From the NCBI GenBank assembly GCA_934293005.1, contig CAKQYA010000003.1, positions 45,789-109,788 on the forward strand: a stretch of DNA of 64,000 bases. Reading direction: 5' to 3'. The notes below the pieces were generated by a model that was given only the letters and a program-made list of their open reading frames with translations, was not told where the DNA came from and ran no database searches. Shown piece by piece: positions 52,301 to 59,093 of this stretch (within the stretch, counting starts at the first letter, position 1; every line of letters begins with the position of its first letter). The position numbers were made by a program, and so were the translations under genes. Source of the DNA: an uncultured Bacteroidaceae bacterium. GTDB taxonomy: Bacteria; Bacteroidota; Bacteroidia; Bacteroidales; Bacteroidaceae.

Positions 52301-52764
52301 TCGTCACTAAGTTCCAGAAGATTAAGGACACAGAGATTCCTGCTGATGAAATCAGCGGCGAGCCTACTATTGAAGAAAAGAATGATGGCGAATACCCATT
52401 CGACACACATGTCGACATAGACGGCACAACCTACTACTTCCCATCTTCAATGCAAGGCTTCTATCAGTGGTGTCTGACTAATCCTGAAGCTGTCAGCAAC
52501 AAGGTGCGCATCACCATCGAGAAGGGCGAGACTCTTGAGATTGGTATCCGCAAAACTGCTTCCCTCGGCAGCGACTGGGTTATCTTCGATGACTTCGAGC
52601 TTTACTACCTCACAGGTGACAAGTTTAAAGAGACTGAAACTGGTGTTGAAAGCATCAAGATTGCTACAGACGACAATGCACCAGCTTACAACGTGGCTGG
52701 CCAGCCTGTCAACAACTCTTACAAAGGCATCGTGATAAAGAAGGGCGTTAAGGTTCTCAAGTAA
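49375..52764 (+). CDS. Large secreted modular protein with three carbohydrate-binding-like domains
   Basis: 1,129 residues from ATG 49375 (MKKLLLSSMAFLSTISFVNAQ, a signal sequence); a TTG three codons upstream is not needed. Module 1 (about 49440-50145), module 2 (50620-51310) and module 3 (51880-52630) are beta-rich and share the phrase L-P-(A/N)-G-x-Y-x-L/V-(R/K), as in RVPAGQYTVRVQSHYR, GLPNGYYSLKGLVRG and SLPAGTYELRVKAIYRDGG, typical of galactose-binding-like jelly rolls. Between them lie two alpha-helical spacers. The last 40 residues (GVESIK..., YNVAGQPVNNSYKGIVIKKG) match the short C-terminal motif of many Prevotella exported proteins. No catalytic site is seen; polysaccharide binding is inferred from domain type and the neighbouring glucuronidases. 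Confidence 0.75.
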   Translation: MKKLLLSSMAFLSTISFVNAQAPAEWQVGQDVAAEIGLGDCSGAFEFSGSSKENDFGASDVSDFGQYWKGDVHPNEYGGIDEVHLLGYYNQPAFNIYQVVRVPAGQYTVRVQSHYREGTPANSFQTYFAGTPKKYAFVYATILPDENPESAPVRNFEKNVVSIAASGVTQLLYENPNVSWQNDVSGIKTEEDGTKTTYYCPSCVKGVATYFAADAYWNEMNIVVMEDSYVRIGFKKIKAIDQDSFPFGNLQVVYNGPVSAEAELESAKEDCRNALSELETFKTDVEKAEFTGFAGAIDDLQMEFNDKIDGAETTEETDKILADIKATTAKYTKSYSIVKQLSDLFDVTEYMTTSTDYAGFDAFKTAYETAQKEAMTDDVEAIGDDPTAYFTEIFKKLSEARATYLNTQIPDEKGAIDFSSLISYPWFVNPAYTPTHNDDGTWTMSETTWQWGSVGNPDTYLNKLNEAGKNRVDISSKVVLYSDNEVTNQWFKNKKAVSGWSAGVGLYYQGGLIGVSQGWADGFDGYEGIAQQLVGLPNGYYSLKGLVRGNGTNAHITYNDDNLPPYHNIFAENTEGECVRSAVGHTDGYYSQNGWYEWNPNTWKEHQTGTIMINDGKLLIGGQSSMVSNFTGFRLMYYGMNPPFNDMINEQIDNVKKDAEALKFPGDIKAVNNILSNITLPLPDADAYTKALDAIAQAKDYISKATSAMKKYNAENTFNDLNTKFDGDADACDIIATALAHILTTTDAEDATYEIVEVLNADAAQYSKYFELYSKIKKFNNERTNEALTPQVAELKNNYRDAKTLKKYMGDLNIAYNIAYMKSIGAGDASEANPVNITDLIVNPTFTNSPSNGWSGETPTINEYGRGNAELWNKNPFTLSQKISSLPAGTYELRVKAIYRDGGAVNADLVKAYDEAGSEEAWANHNALLFAKTSDDNDQTSYIKAIESLKGTKNSFTYVATAFDEEETGDGNVNKFVTKFQKIKDTEIPADEISGEPTIEEKNDGEYPFDTHVDIDGTTYYFPSSMQGFYQWCLTNPEAVSNKVRITIEKGETLEIGIRKTASLGSDWVIFDDFELYYLTGDKFKETETGVESIKIATDDNAPAYNVAGQPVNNSYKGIVIKKGVKVLK

Positions 52765-52833
52765 GTAAAGTTCCTCAAGTAAGAATGTAAGATTCTCAAG
52801 TAAAGTAATAATTAAAAACTAATGAATTTTGTT

Positions 52834-52870
52834 GAGGTGCACTTCACATGTGGAGTGCACCTCTTTTTTA
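52834..52870 (+). terminator. Terminator after the large secreted protein gene
   Basis: Perfect 10-bp stem GAGGTGCACT/AGTGCACCTC (52834-52843 with 52854-52863) followed by six T residues. Confidence 0.88.
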
Positions 52871-53000
52871 GGTTCATCTGACAAATGCGTAGTTTTATTG
52901 TCAGATGAACCAATCATATTCTCGTATATGGATATGGAAAATCCATATTCTGATGTTATGAAATAACCATTCTCAGTACCGCTTTCAGTACCATCTAACT

Positions 53001-53066
53001 GGTACTAGAGTTTCACATAGGTGGTACTGGAGTAACACTTAGGTGGTACTGGACAGGCACTTAAAA
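53001..53066 (+). repeat. Three tandem 22-bp repeats
   Basis: Units begin at 53001, 53023 and 53045, each with GGTACTGGAG or a close variant followed by CACTTAGGT-like sequence, in exact 22-bp steps. Two AGTACC motifs in opposite orientation precede them (near 52976-52992). A spacing of two helical turns would suit repeated protein binding sites, or it may belong to the segment's own biology. Confidence 0.7.
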
Positions 53067-53184
53067 TGATGCATTCCTCATATTTATCGCAATACATTGT
53101 GGGGGCAGCCACAGCCTTTTCAAGCATCAGTTTTATCACTTCTTTTTCCTCGGAAGGAAACGAGATGACACCACGTCTACGCAT
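53005..53184 (-). CDS. Small hypothetical ORF (59 codons)
   Basis: ATG at 53184, stop TAG at 53005, entirely within the repeat-bounded segment. The translation starts MRRRGVISFPSEEKEVIKLM, has a plausible amphipathic helix (EEKEVIKLMLEKAV) and then a Cys-rich end that reads through the 22-bp repeats. It is not recognised. The helical first half could be a fragment of a former gene; the second half looks accidental. Confidence 0.25.
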   Translation of the reverse strand: MRRRGVISFPSEEKEVIKLMLEKAVAAPTMYCDKYEECIILSACPVPPKCYSSTTYVKL

Positions 53185-53287
53185 TTGTCGGATGAACCCT
53201 ATTTTACATTTGTACTATTATTGCAACAATGTTACAATAACAACAACAAAAGTATCACTTAAAACACCCACAAGAAAAATATAATAG

Positions 53288-53295
53288 TAACTTTG
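53288..53295 (+). promoter_or_regulatory. -7 element upstream of the GH115 gene
   Basis: TAACTTTG, start point near 53302, leader about 45 nt before ATG 53347. No TTG at the -33 distance, which is common for promoters that need an activator. Confidence 0.55.
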
Positions 53296-53346
53296 CATCA
53301 ACATCATCAAACCTTGATCATCCGAAAACAATCTAAAAATAAAAAC

Positions 53347-55773
53347 ATGAGAAAGATACTTGCTATTCTAATTATCATCTTGGGCACTGCACATGCCACA
53401 GCGGCTGAACAATTCATAACGTTCAGAGCAGAAAACAATGCCGAATGCCTGTCAGACAAAAAAGGTGAAATCATCTTTGACTCCAATGACTGGAAAGGTG
53501 TCATCATCGCCATCAACAATCTGAAAGAAGACCTCAAAAAAGTAAGCGGCAGATGCGACTATCCCATCTGCATAGGAACATTGGGAAAAAGCAAAGCCAT
53601 AGACAAGATGGCAAAGAAAAAAATCATCGATGCCTCTTTGTTGAAAGGCAAAACAGAAAAATTCATCATCACCATGGTGAACGGCCAACTTGTCATCGCA
53701 GGTTCAGACAAACGAGGCACCATATATGGCATATACGAACTGAGTCAGCAGATTGGTGTGAGCCCGTGGTACGACTGGGCCGATGTGCCAGTGGAAAAAC
53801 ACAAGGAACTTTTTGTGAAGAAAGGCGTGTACAGCGATGGAGAACCTGCCGTTAAGTACCGAGGCATCTTCCTCAATGACGAGGCTCCTTGCCTGTCGGG
53901 ATGGATAAATGACAACTACGGCGGCGTGTACAACAGCAAGTTCTATGCGCGCGTGTTTGAGTTGGTGCTTCGTCTAAAAGGCAACTACATGTGGCCAGCC
54001 ATGTGGAATTCCGCATTCTACGCAGATGACTCGCTCAATATGCAGACTGCCGACGACATGGGCGTGATGATGGGCACAAGCCATCATGAGCCTATGGCGA
54101 GAGCGCACAAAGAGTGGACGCGCGACAGGAGTCATGGCGCATGGAACTATGATACCAACAAGGAAGTGCTCGACAGATTCTGGAAGAGCGGAGTTGAACG
54201 CATGAGAAACACAGAAGACGTGGTGACTATAGGCATGCGAGGCAATGGCGACGAACCCATGGGAGAGCATGCTGACGTGGCTCTGCTCGAGAAAATAGTG
54301 ATGAACCAACGACGACTGATAGAGGAAGCCACAGGCAAGCCTGCAGGCAAGACTCCACAGGTATGGGCATTATACAAGGAAGTGCAGGAATATTATGAAA
54401 AAGGCATGCAGGTGCCAGATGACGTCATTCTGCTTTTATGCGATGACAACTGGGGCAATGTGCGCATCCTTCCAGAACTCGAAGGCAACAACAGCGATGG
54501 CGCATTCTCAAAACGTCATCCTGGTGGTTACGGCATATATTACCATGTGGACTATGTGGGAGGCCCACGCAACACAAAGTTCTTGAACGTGTCACAAGTG
54601 CAAAGAATGTGGGAACAATTGCAACTCACCTACAACTATGGTGTTGACAAACTGTGGATACTCAACGTTGGAGACCTCAAGCCAATGGAGTTTCCTATCG
54701 ACTTCTGGTTCAAGATGGCATGGAATCCATCACAATTCACAGCATCCAATCTTATGGAATATACCGAAGCCTTCTGCACCCAGCAATTAGGCAATGAATG
54801 CGGTAAAAAAGCAGCAGAACTGCTAAACTTGCAATGCAAGTATGCGCACCGTCGCACACCTGAATTGCTCGACGCAAAAACCTTCAGTCTCATGTCGGGC
54901 GAATGGAAGGAACGTGTCGACGAGTATGACCGCTTGGAAAGAGAGGCCACCATACTTAGAGAATCCATCCCTGTGGAACGCCGCGACACATACAACCAAC
55001 TGATTTACTTCCCAGTGAGGGCAATGGCCAATCTTTACAACATGTACTACGCTCAAGCTCTCAACCAATATTACGCAAGCAAGAACAGCATGCATGCCAA
55101 TGAATGGGCCGACAAAGTGGAACAATGCTTCCGCCGCGACAAAGAACTCTGTGACGAATACAACCACAAGATGTCTAAAGGAAAGTGGAACCACATGATG
55201 GACGAGATACACATTGGATACCGTTCATGGAACAACCCACCTCAAAACATCTGTCCTAAGGTCACAAGAGTGGAAAATGGAGAATACGGAGAGAAAATCA
55301 CATTCACTCCCAATAAAGCCACCATCATTGAAGCTTCTGAATACACAGCAAAGGTTAATGCACAGAACGCAACATGGGAGACAATTCCACACTTTGGAGC
55401 ATGCAAAGACGGCATTGCCCTATTCCCCTATACAGCAAAGACTAACGGAGCCTCATTGACATATCAGTTCGACACCGATGCAGACAGGGAGAATGTGACA
55501 ATTGCCATAGTGCTCGCCCCCACCTTTCCTTTCAACAGCGGAAAAGGACAACGTTTAGCCATAACGATAGATGGCAATGCGTTGCAGACACTCAATGTCA
55601 ACGAAGCAAGCAAATATGTGATCAATGGCTATCATGACCAAAACTATGAATGGGAGACGACACGCATGAATATACAAAAGATCAAGATGCAATCCCTCTG
55701 CAAGGGCAAGCACATACTGAAACTCATGCCGCTCGATCCTGGCATGGTAATAGAAAGAATCATCATTGAATAA
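53347..55773 (+). CDS. Glycoside hydrolase family 115 (xylan alpha-glucuronidase)
   Basis: 808 residues from ATG 53347 (MRKILAILIIILGTAHATAA, signal sequence); the frame is open to an upstream ATG at 53293. GH115 enzymes remove (4-O-methyl)glucuronic acid from internal and terminal xylose units of glucuronoxylan. Landmarks: GTIYGIYELSQQIGVSPWYDWADVPV, KYRGIFLNDEAPCLSGW, RLKGNYMWPAMWNSAFY, GTSHHEPMARAHKEW, VTIGMRGNGDEPM, LCDDNWGNVRILPE and YHVDYVGGPRNTKFLNV. The C-terminal region (from about residue 640) is the beta-sandwich domain usual for the family. The catalytic acid was not assigned. Partner enzyme: GH67 at 59.1 kb. Confidence 0.93.
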   Translation: MRKILAILIIILGTAHATAAEQFITFRAENNAECLSDKKGEIIFDSNDWKGVIIAINNLKEDLKKVSGRCDYPICIGTLGKSKAIDKMAKKKIIDASLLKGKTEKFIITMVNGQLVIAGSDKRGTIYGIYELSQQIGVSPWYDWADVPVEKHKELFVKKGVYSDGEPAVKYRGIFLNDEAPCLSGWINDNYGGVYNSKFYARVFELVLRLKGNYMWPAMWNSAFYADDSLNMQTADDMGVMMGTSHHEPMARAHKEWTRDRSHGAWNYDTNKEVLDRFWKSGVERMRNTEDVVTIGMRGNGDEPMGEHADVALLEKIVMNQRRLIEEATGKPAGKTPQVWALYKEVQEYYEKGMQVPDDVILLLCDDNWGNVRILPELEGNNSDGAFSKRHPGGYGIYYHVDYVGGPRNTKFLNVSQVQRMWEQLQLTYNYGVDKLWILNVGDLKPMEFPIDFWFKMAWNPSQFTASNLMEYTEAFCTQQLGNECGKKAAELLNLQCKYAHRRTPELLDAKTFSLMSGEWKERVDEYDRLEREATILRESIPVERRDTYNQLIYFPVRAMANLYNMYYAQALNQYYASKNSMHANEWADKVEQCFRRDKELCDEYNHKMSKGKWNHMMDEIHIGYRSWNNPPQNICPKVTRVENGEYGEKITFTPNKATIIEASEYTAKVNAQNATWETIPHFGACKDGIALFPYTAKTNGASLTYQFDTDADRENVTIAIVLAPTFPFNSGKGQRLAITIDGNALQTLNVNEASKYVINGYHDQNYEWETTRMNIQKIKMQSLCKGKHILKLMPLDPGMVIERIIIE

Positions 55774-55778
55774 ACAAC

Positions 55779-55854
55779 AGCCTCATCTTGGCATCCACGA
55801 GAGCACAAATCTCGCAGGATACAAGGTGAGGCTTCTCATTGACATTTGTGCTCT
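55779..55854 (+). other. Interleaved inverted repeats (possible pseudoknot or switch)
   Basis: Four segments in the order A-B-A'-B'. A is 55779-55790 (AGCCTCATCTTG) and pairs with A' 55822-55833 (CAAGGTGAGGCT, one wobble). B is 55800-55810 (AGAGCACAAAT) and pairs perfectly with B' 55844-55854 (ATTTGTGCTCT). The arms interleave, so the RNA could fold as an H-type pseudoknot (loops of 9, 11 and 10 nt) or as one hairpin at the expense of the other. It begins 6 bp after the GH115 stop; no T-run follows, so it is not a plain terminator. Confidence 0.7.
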
Positions 55855-55925
55855 AAAATCTTCTCTTAACAACCGCTTGGCACAAAAAGGAGGAATGAAA
55901 GGATGAACATGTACGTTTTTATTTG

Positions 55926-55933
55926 TATATTTG
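55926..55933 (+). promoter_or_regulatory. -7 element upstream of the degenerate regulator
   Basis: TATATTTG, about 97 bp before ATG 56030 and 37 bp before the alternative ATG 55970; -33 half weak. Confidence 0.45.
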
Positions 55934-56029
55934 CACATTGATTTATATAAATATGTATAATCTGCGCATATGTCTGCCCTTACATCATGGCACACATGTG
56001 GCTCCATAAAAAACGGAAACCAAAATAAT

Positions 56030-57400
56030 ATGACTACTACAATGATGGCAGGAACTCCTGCTGCAGCCATGCCTTGTCAAGCGATATGGAATGAATCGCT
56101 TTCACTAATCACGCTGATGATATTGCTTATAGGCGCTTGCGTGCTCATTGCGCTGTATCTGAACACACGTCTCATGCGCACCAAGATGGACGAACAGAAA
56201 GCAAGACTGGAGAAGCAGCATTCAAACGACATCGAAGACCTAAAACGCACCGTGCTTTCTACCGTGAGCCAAGAGCTGCTAACCCCTATGACACTTATTG
56301 TAGGACCACTACAGCAGATGGTGACAGAACCTATGCCAGAAGACAAAAGGCTGAGAGTGCAACAGCTTCTCAGAACAGCGCAGATGCTGCTGCATCAGAT
56401 AAACATGCTGCCTTCAGGCATGAAGCCATCCGAATCGACGATGATGGCTATACAATCGCTGAGCGCACCTAAAATAAAGCCTTACTCAACCACAAAACAA
56501 GATGAGAGCAATGACAAATGCGTGGACGACAACAACGCGGCAACTGTGATAAACAAGAGTTTAAGTTCGGACGACTCTGACACAAAGATAACAGAGAACC
56601 ATAAGTTCACCATGCTCATTGTCGATGACAGTGAAGACATGTGCCGTTTTGTGCGTGACTATTTCCGTGGAGAGTATAATGTCATTACAGCACACGATGG
56701 CGAAGAAGGCCTGAAGTGCCTGCAAGAGAACGACAATATAGACCTCGTGGTAAGTGACGTGACCATGCCAAACATGAATGGCCTTGAACTATGCAAGGAG
56801 GTGAAGACCGATCTCAGATGGTCACACATCCCTGTAATCCTGCTCACTGGCATCACAGGCAACGAGACTGAGGTCGAAGGCCTCAAGCTTGGCGCCGATG
56901 ACTACATCACCAAACCCTTCAATGTGGAAATGCTGCGCCTGAGAGTGAAGAAGCTTATAGAGAAAAAAGAAAACCGGCAGAAGCAATTCAGAGAGAATAT
57001 TGATGTCATTCCAAGTGAAATAACTATCACGTCCGTAGACGAGAGGTTCATCCAACTGGCTCTGAAGATTTGCGAAGACCATATCTCCGACACAGAATTC
57101 TCGGTAGAGATGCTCGGGCAGGAACTGTCACTCAGCCGCACGTACCTATACAAGAAACTTATCAACATCACAGGCAAGGGTCCAGCTGAGTTCATACGAA
57201 CCATACGCATGAAAAGGGCAAAGCAGTATCTTGAGCGCAGCCAGATGCAAATAACGGAGATAGCATCTGCTCTCGGATACAACAGCCCAAAGCGATTCAC
57301 AGAGAACTTCAAGGCTGAATATGGCATGGCCCCATCTGAATACCAACGCCGCATGCGCCTTGACAAGACCTCCAAGGACACAAGCAACGAGAACGCATAA
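56030..57400 (+). CDS. Degenerate hybrid two-component regulator: membrane anchor, DHp-like, receiver, AraC-type HTH
   Basis: 456 residues from ATG 56030 (an ATG at 55970 adds 20). A single hydrophobic helix (SLITLMILLIGACVLIALYL, about 24-43) is followed by a coiled coil and a DHp-like segment LKRTVLSTVSQELLTPMTLIVGPLQQM. Canonical hybrid regulators have SHELRTP here; this one has S-Q81-E-L-L-T-P, so the phospho-acceptor His is lost. The HATPase domain is absent: after about 80 residues of linker comes a receiver (about 195-310; Asp199-Asp200, Asp243 in VVSDVTMPNMNG, LLTG, Lys295 in TKPF). Then an AraC-type HTH (about 345-445: FSVEMLGQELSLSRTYLYKKLINITGKGP, EIASALGYNSPKRFTENFKAEYG). The periplasmic beta-propeller sensor of normal hybrids (about 1,300 residues) is also missing. 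It lies between GH115 and GH67. Confidence 0.85.
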   Translation: MTTTMMAGTPAAAMPCQAIWNESLSLITLMILLIGACVLIALYLNTRLMRTKMDEQKARLEKQHSNDIEDLKRTVLSTVSQELLTPMTLIVGPLQQMVTEPMPEDKRLRVQQLLRTAQMLLHQINMLPSGMKPSESTMMAIQSLSAPKIKPYSTTKQDESNDKCVDDNNAATVINKSLSSDDSDTKITENHKFTMLIVDDSEDMCRFVRDYFRGEYNVITAHDGEEGLKCLQENDNIDLVVSDVTMPNMNGLELCKEVKTDLRWSHIPVILLTGITGNETEVEGLKLGADDYITKPFNVEMLRLRVKKLIEKKENRQKQFRENIDVIPSEITITSVDERFIQLALKICEDHISDTEFSVEMLGQELSLSRTYLYKKLINITGKGPAEFIRTIRMKRAKQYLERSQMQITEIASALGYNSPKRFTENFKAEYGMAPSEYQRRMRLDKTSKDTSNENA

Positions 57401-57508
57401 CGGATCCATTTGCAAAGGTCTGAATGACATAATCATATGCATAATCAATCTAAATAATACCAACAAAGAAAAACACTTTGTGATAAACCAAATATAAAGA
57501 CGACTAAC

Positions 57509-58783
57509 ATGAAAGACTTTAAAGATATCAATATAGCCGTGGCAGGCACAGGATATGTCGGACTGAGCATAGCCACCCTCCTGTCCCAACACCATAAGGT
57601 AGTTGCTGTAGACGTAGTGCCTGAAAAGGTCGACATGATTAACAAGAGACAGTCGCCCATTCAAGATGAGTATATAGAGAAGTTTCTTGCTGAAAAGAAC
57701 CTGGATTTAAAGGCCACTCTGAATGGGAAGGAAGCATATGCCAATGCAGACTTTGTGGTGATAGCAGCACCAACCAACTACGACCCCTCGAAAAATTATT
57801 TCGACACTTCGCATGTAGAAGAAGTGATAGACCTGGTCCTTGAAGTGAACCCTAATGCTGTGATGGTAATCAAGTCAACCATCCCTGTTGGCTACACGGA
57901 GAGTCTATACAACAAATATGGCCATGCCATACGTCTGCTTTTCTCTCCTGAATTTCTTAGAGAAAGCAAAGCATTATATGACAACCTCTACCCTTCCCGT
58001 ATCATAGTGGGATCGCCTAAACGCATTGAGGTGAAAGATCCCGAACAACTGCAAGAAGCAGCCCGAACATTTGCCTCCCTGCTGCAAGAAGGTGCTATAA
58101 AGGAAAACATAGACGTGCTCTTTATGGGGCTTACAGAAGCAGAAGCAGTGAAACTCTTCGCCAACACATACTTGGCTCTTCGTGTATCATACTTCAACGA
58201 ACTTGACACATACGCCGAAGTGAAAGGACTCGACTCACAAGCTATCATACAAGGCGTGGGGCTCGACCCGCGCATCGGCACACACTACAACAACCCATCA
58301 TTCGGCTATGGCGGCTACTGCCTGCCAAAAGACACGAAGCAGTTGCTTGCCAACTACCAAGATGTGCCTCAGCAGATGATGACTGCGATTGTTGAAAGCA
58401 ACCGCACACGAAAAGACTTCATTGCCGACAGAGTATTGCAGATGGCTGGCTACTATAGCTACACCAACCGCATTAAATGGAACGAAGAGACAGAGAAGGA
58501 AGTTGTGATTGGCGTGTTCCGACTTACAATGAAGAGCAATTCCGACAATTTCCGCCAATCGTCCATCCAAGGCATAATGAAACGAATAAAGGCAAAGGGC
58601 GCTACTGTAGTCATTTATGAACCAACATTGCCGGATGGCACTACCTTCTTTGGCTCAAAGGTTGTGAACGATCTGGAAAAGTTCAAAAAGGTGTCGCAAG
58701 CAATCATCGCCAACAGATACGACAGCTGTCTCGATGACGTGAAAGACAAAGTATACACACGCGACATATTCAGAAGAGACTAA
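57509..58783 (+). CDS. ugd: UDP-glucose 6-dehydrogenase family protein
   Basis: 424 residues. Such enzymes oxidise UDP-glucose twice with NAD to UDP-glucuronate. Rossmann start INIAVAGTGYVGLSIATLLSQ, STIPVGYTE, LLFSPEFLRESKALYDNLYPSRI, FANTYLALRVSYFNELDTYAE with the catalytic Lys helix nearby, and catalytic Cys in GYGGYCLPKDTKQLL. This is the normal length. It is placed between two glucuronidase-region genes on the same strand, but synthesis of UDP-GlcA points to capsule or glycan building and not to xylan breakdown, so the link may be positional only. Confidence 0.93.
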   Translation: MKDFKDINIAVAGTGYVGLSIATLLSQHHKVVAVDVVPEKVDMINKRQSPIQDEYIEKFLAEKNLDLKATLNGKEAYANADFVVIAAPTNYDPSKNYFDTSHVEEVIDLVLEVNPNAVMVIKSTIPVGYTESLYNKYGHAIRLLFSPEFLRESKALYDNLYPSRIIVGSPKRIEVKDPEQLQEAARTFASLLQEGAIKENIDVLFMGLTEAEAVKLFANTYLALRVSYFNELDTYAEVKGLDSQAIIQGVGLDPRIGTHYNNPSFGYGGYCLPKDTKQLLANYQDVPQQMMTAIVESNRTRKDFIADRVLQMAGYYSYTNRIKWNEETEKEVVIGVFRLTMKSNSDNFRQSSIQGIMKRIKAKGATVVIYEPTLPDGTTFFGSKVVNDLEKFKKVSQAIIANRYDSCLDDVKDKVYTRDIFRRD

Positions 58784-59093
58784 CAATAATGGCAAATGCA
58801 GCGGGTAAGCCGACATTCAAAAATCATTCAATATTTATTACAGCACAACTAAGGACGCAACAAAATGCGTTACGGCAAAATGAATTTGAATGCCAGCTTC
58901 CCCCGCTTTCATTCCACTCTCTCATACAACGCTGTGGCACAACAAAAGTGAAATTATCTATCAGCAAGAGCTGAAGCCTAACCATCAAAAATAATTTTTC
59001 GCGCACAATCAATAATCGCACACACATCATTGAGTCCATCACGCATCACCAATTTATCAACCGAACACTAATAATCATTCCAATACAATCATC
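58784..59093 (+). other. Intergenic region before the GH67 gene
   Basis: About 310 bp. No TAnnTTTG element or hairpin of note was found. It does not contain a remnant of the missing GH67 N-terminal domain in any frame I could recognise. A 61-codon frame at 58789 has no supporting feature. Confidence 0.45.

Larger units (their letters stand above)
52871..53199. repeat. Repeat-bounded segment upstream of GH115
   Basis: A 22-bp sequence starting GGTTCATCTGACAAATGC (52871-52892) recurs inverted at about 53177-53198 with one mismatch. The left end also forms a perfect 13-bp hairpin with 52899-52911 (TGTCAGATGAACC). Inside are three 22-bp direct repeats (53001-53066) and a 59-codon minus-strand frame. 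It resembles a decayed or miniature mobile element, but no transposase is recognisable. Confidence 0.65.

Noticed and set aside
53001..53066. 22-bp repeats considered as a CRISPR array
   Set aside because: The units are contiguous without unique spacers, only three copies exist and no cas gene is in the window.
58789..58974. 61-codon frame between ugd and GH67
   Set aside because: Six bases after the ugd stop but with no hydrophobic core, motif or similarity I recognise; I treat it as chance.
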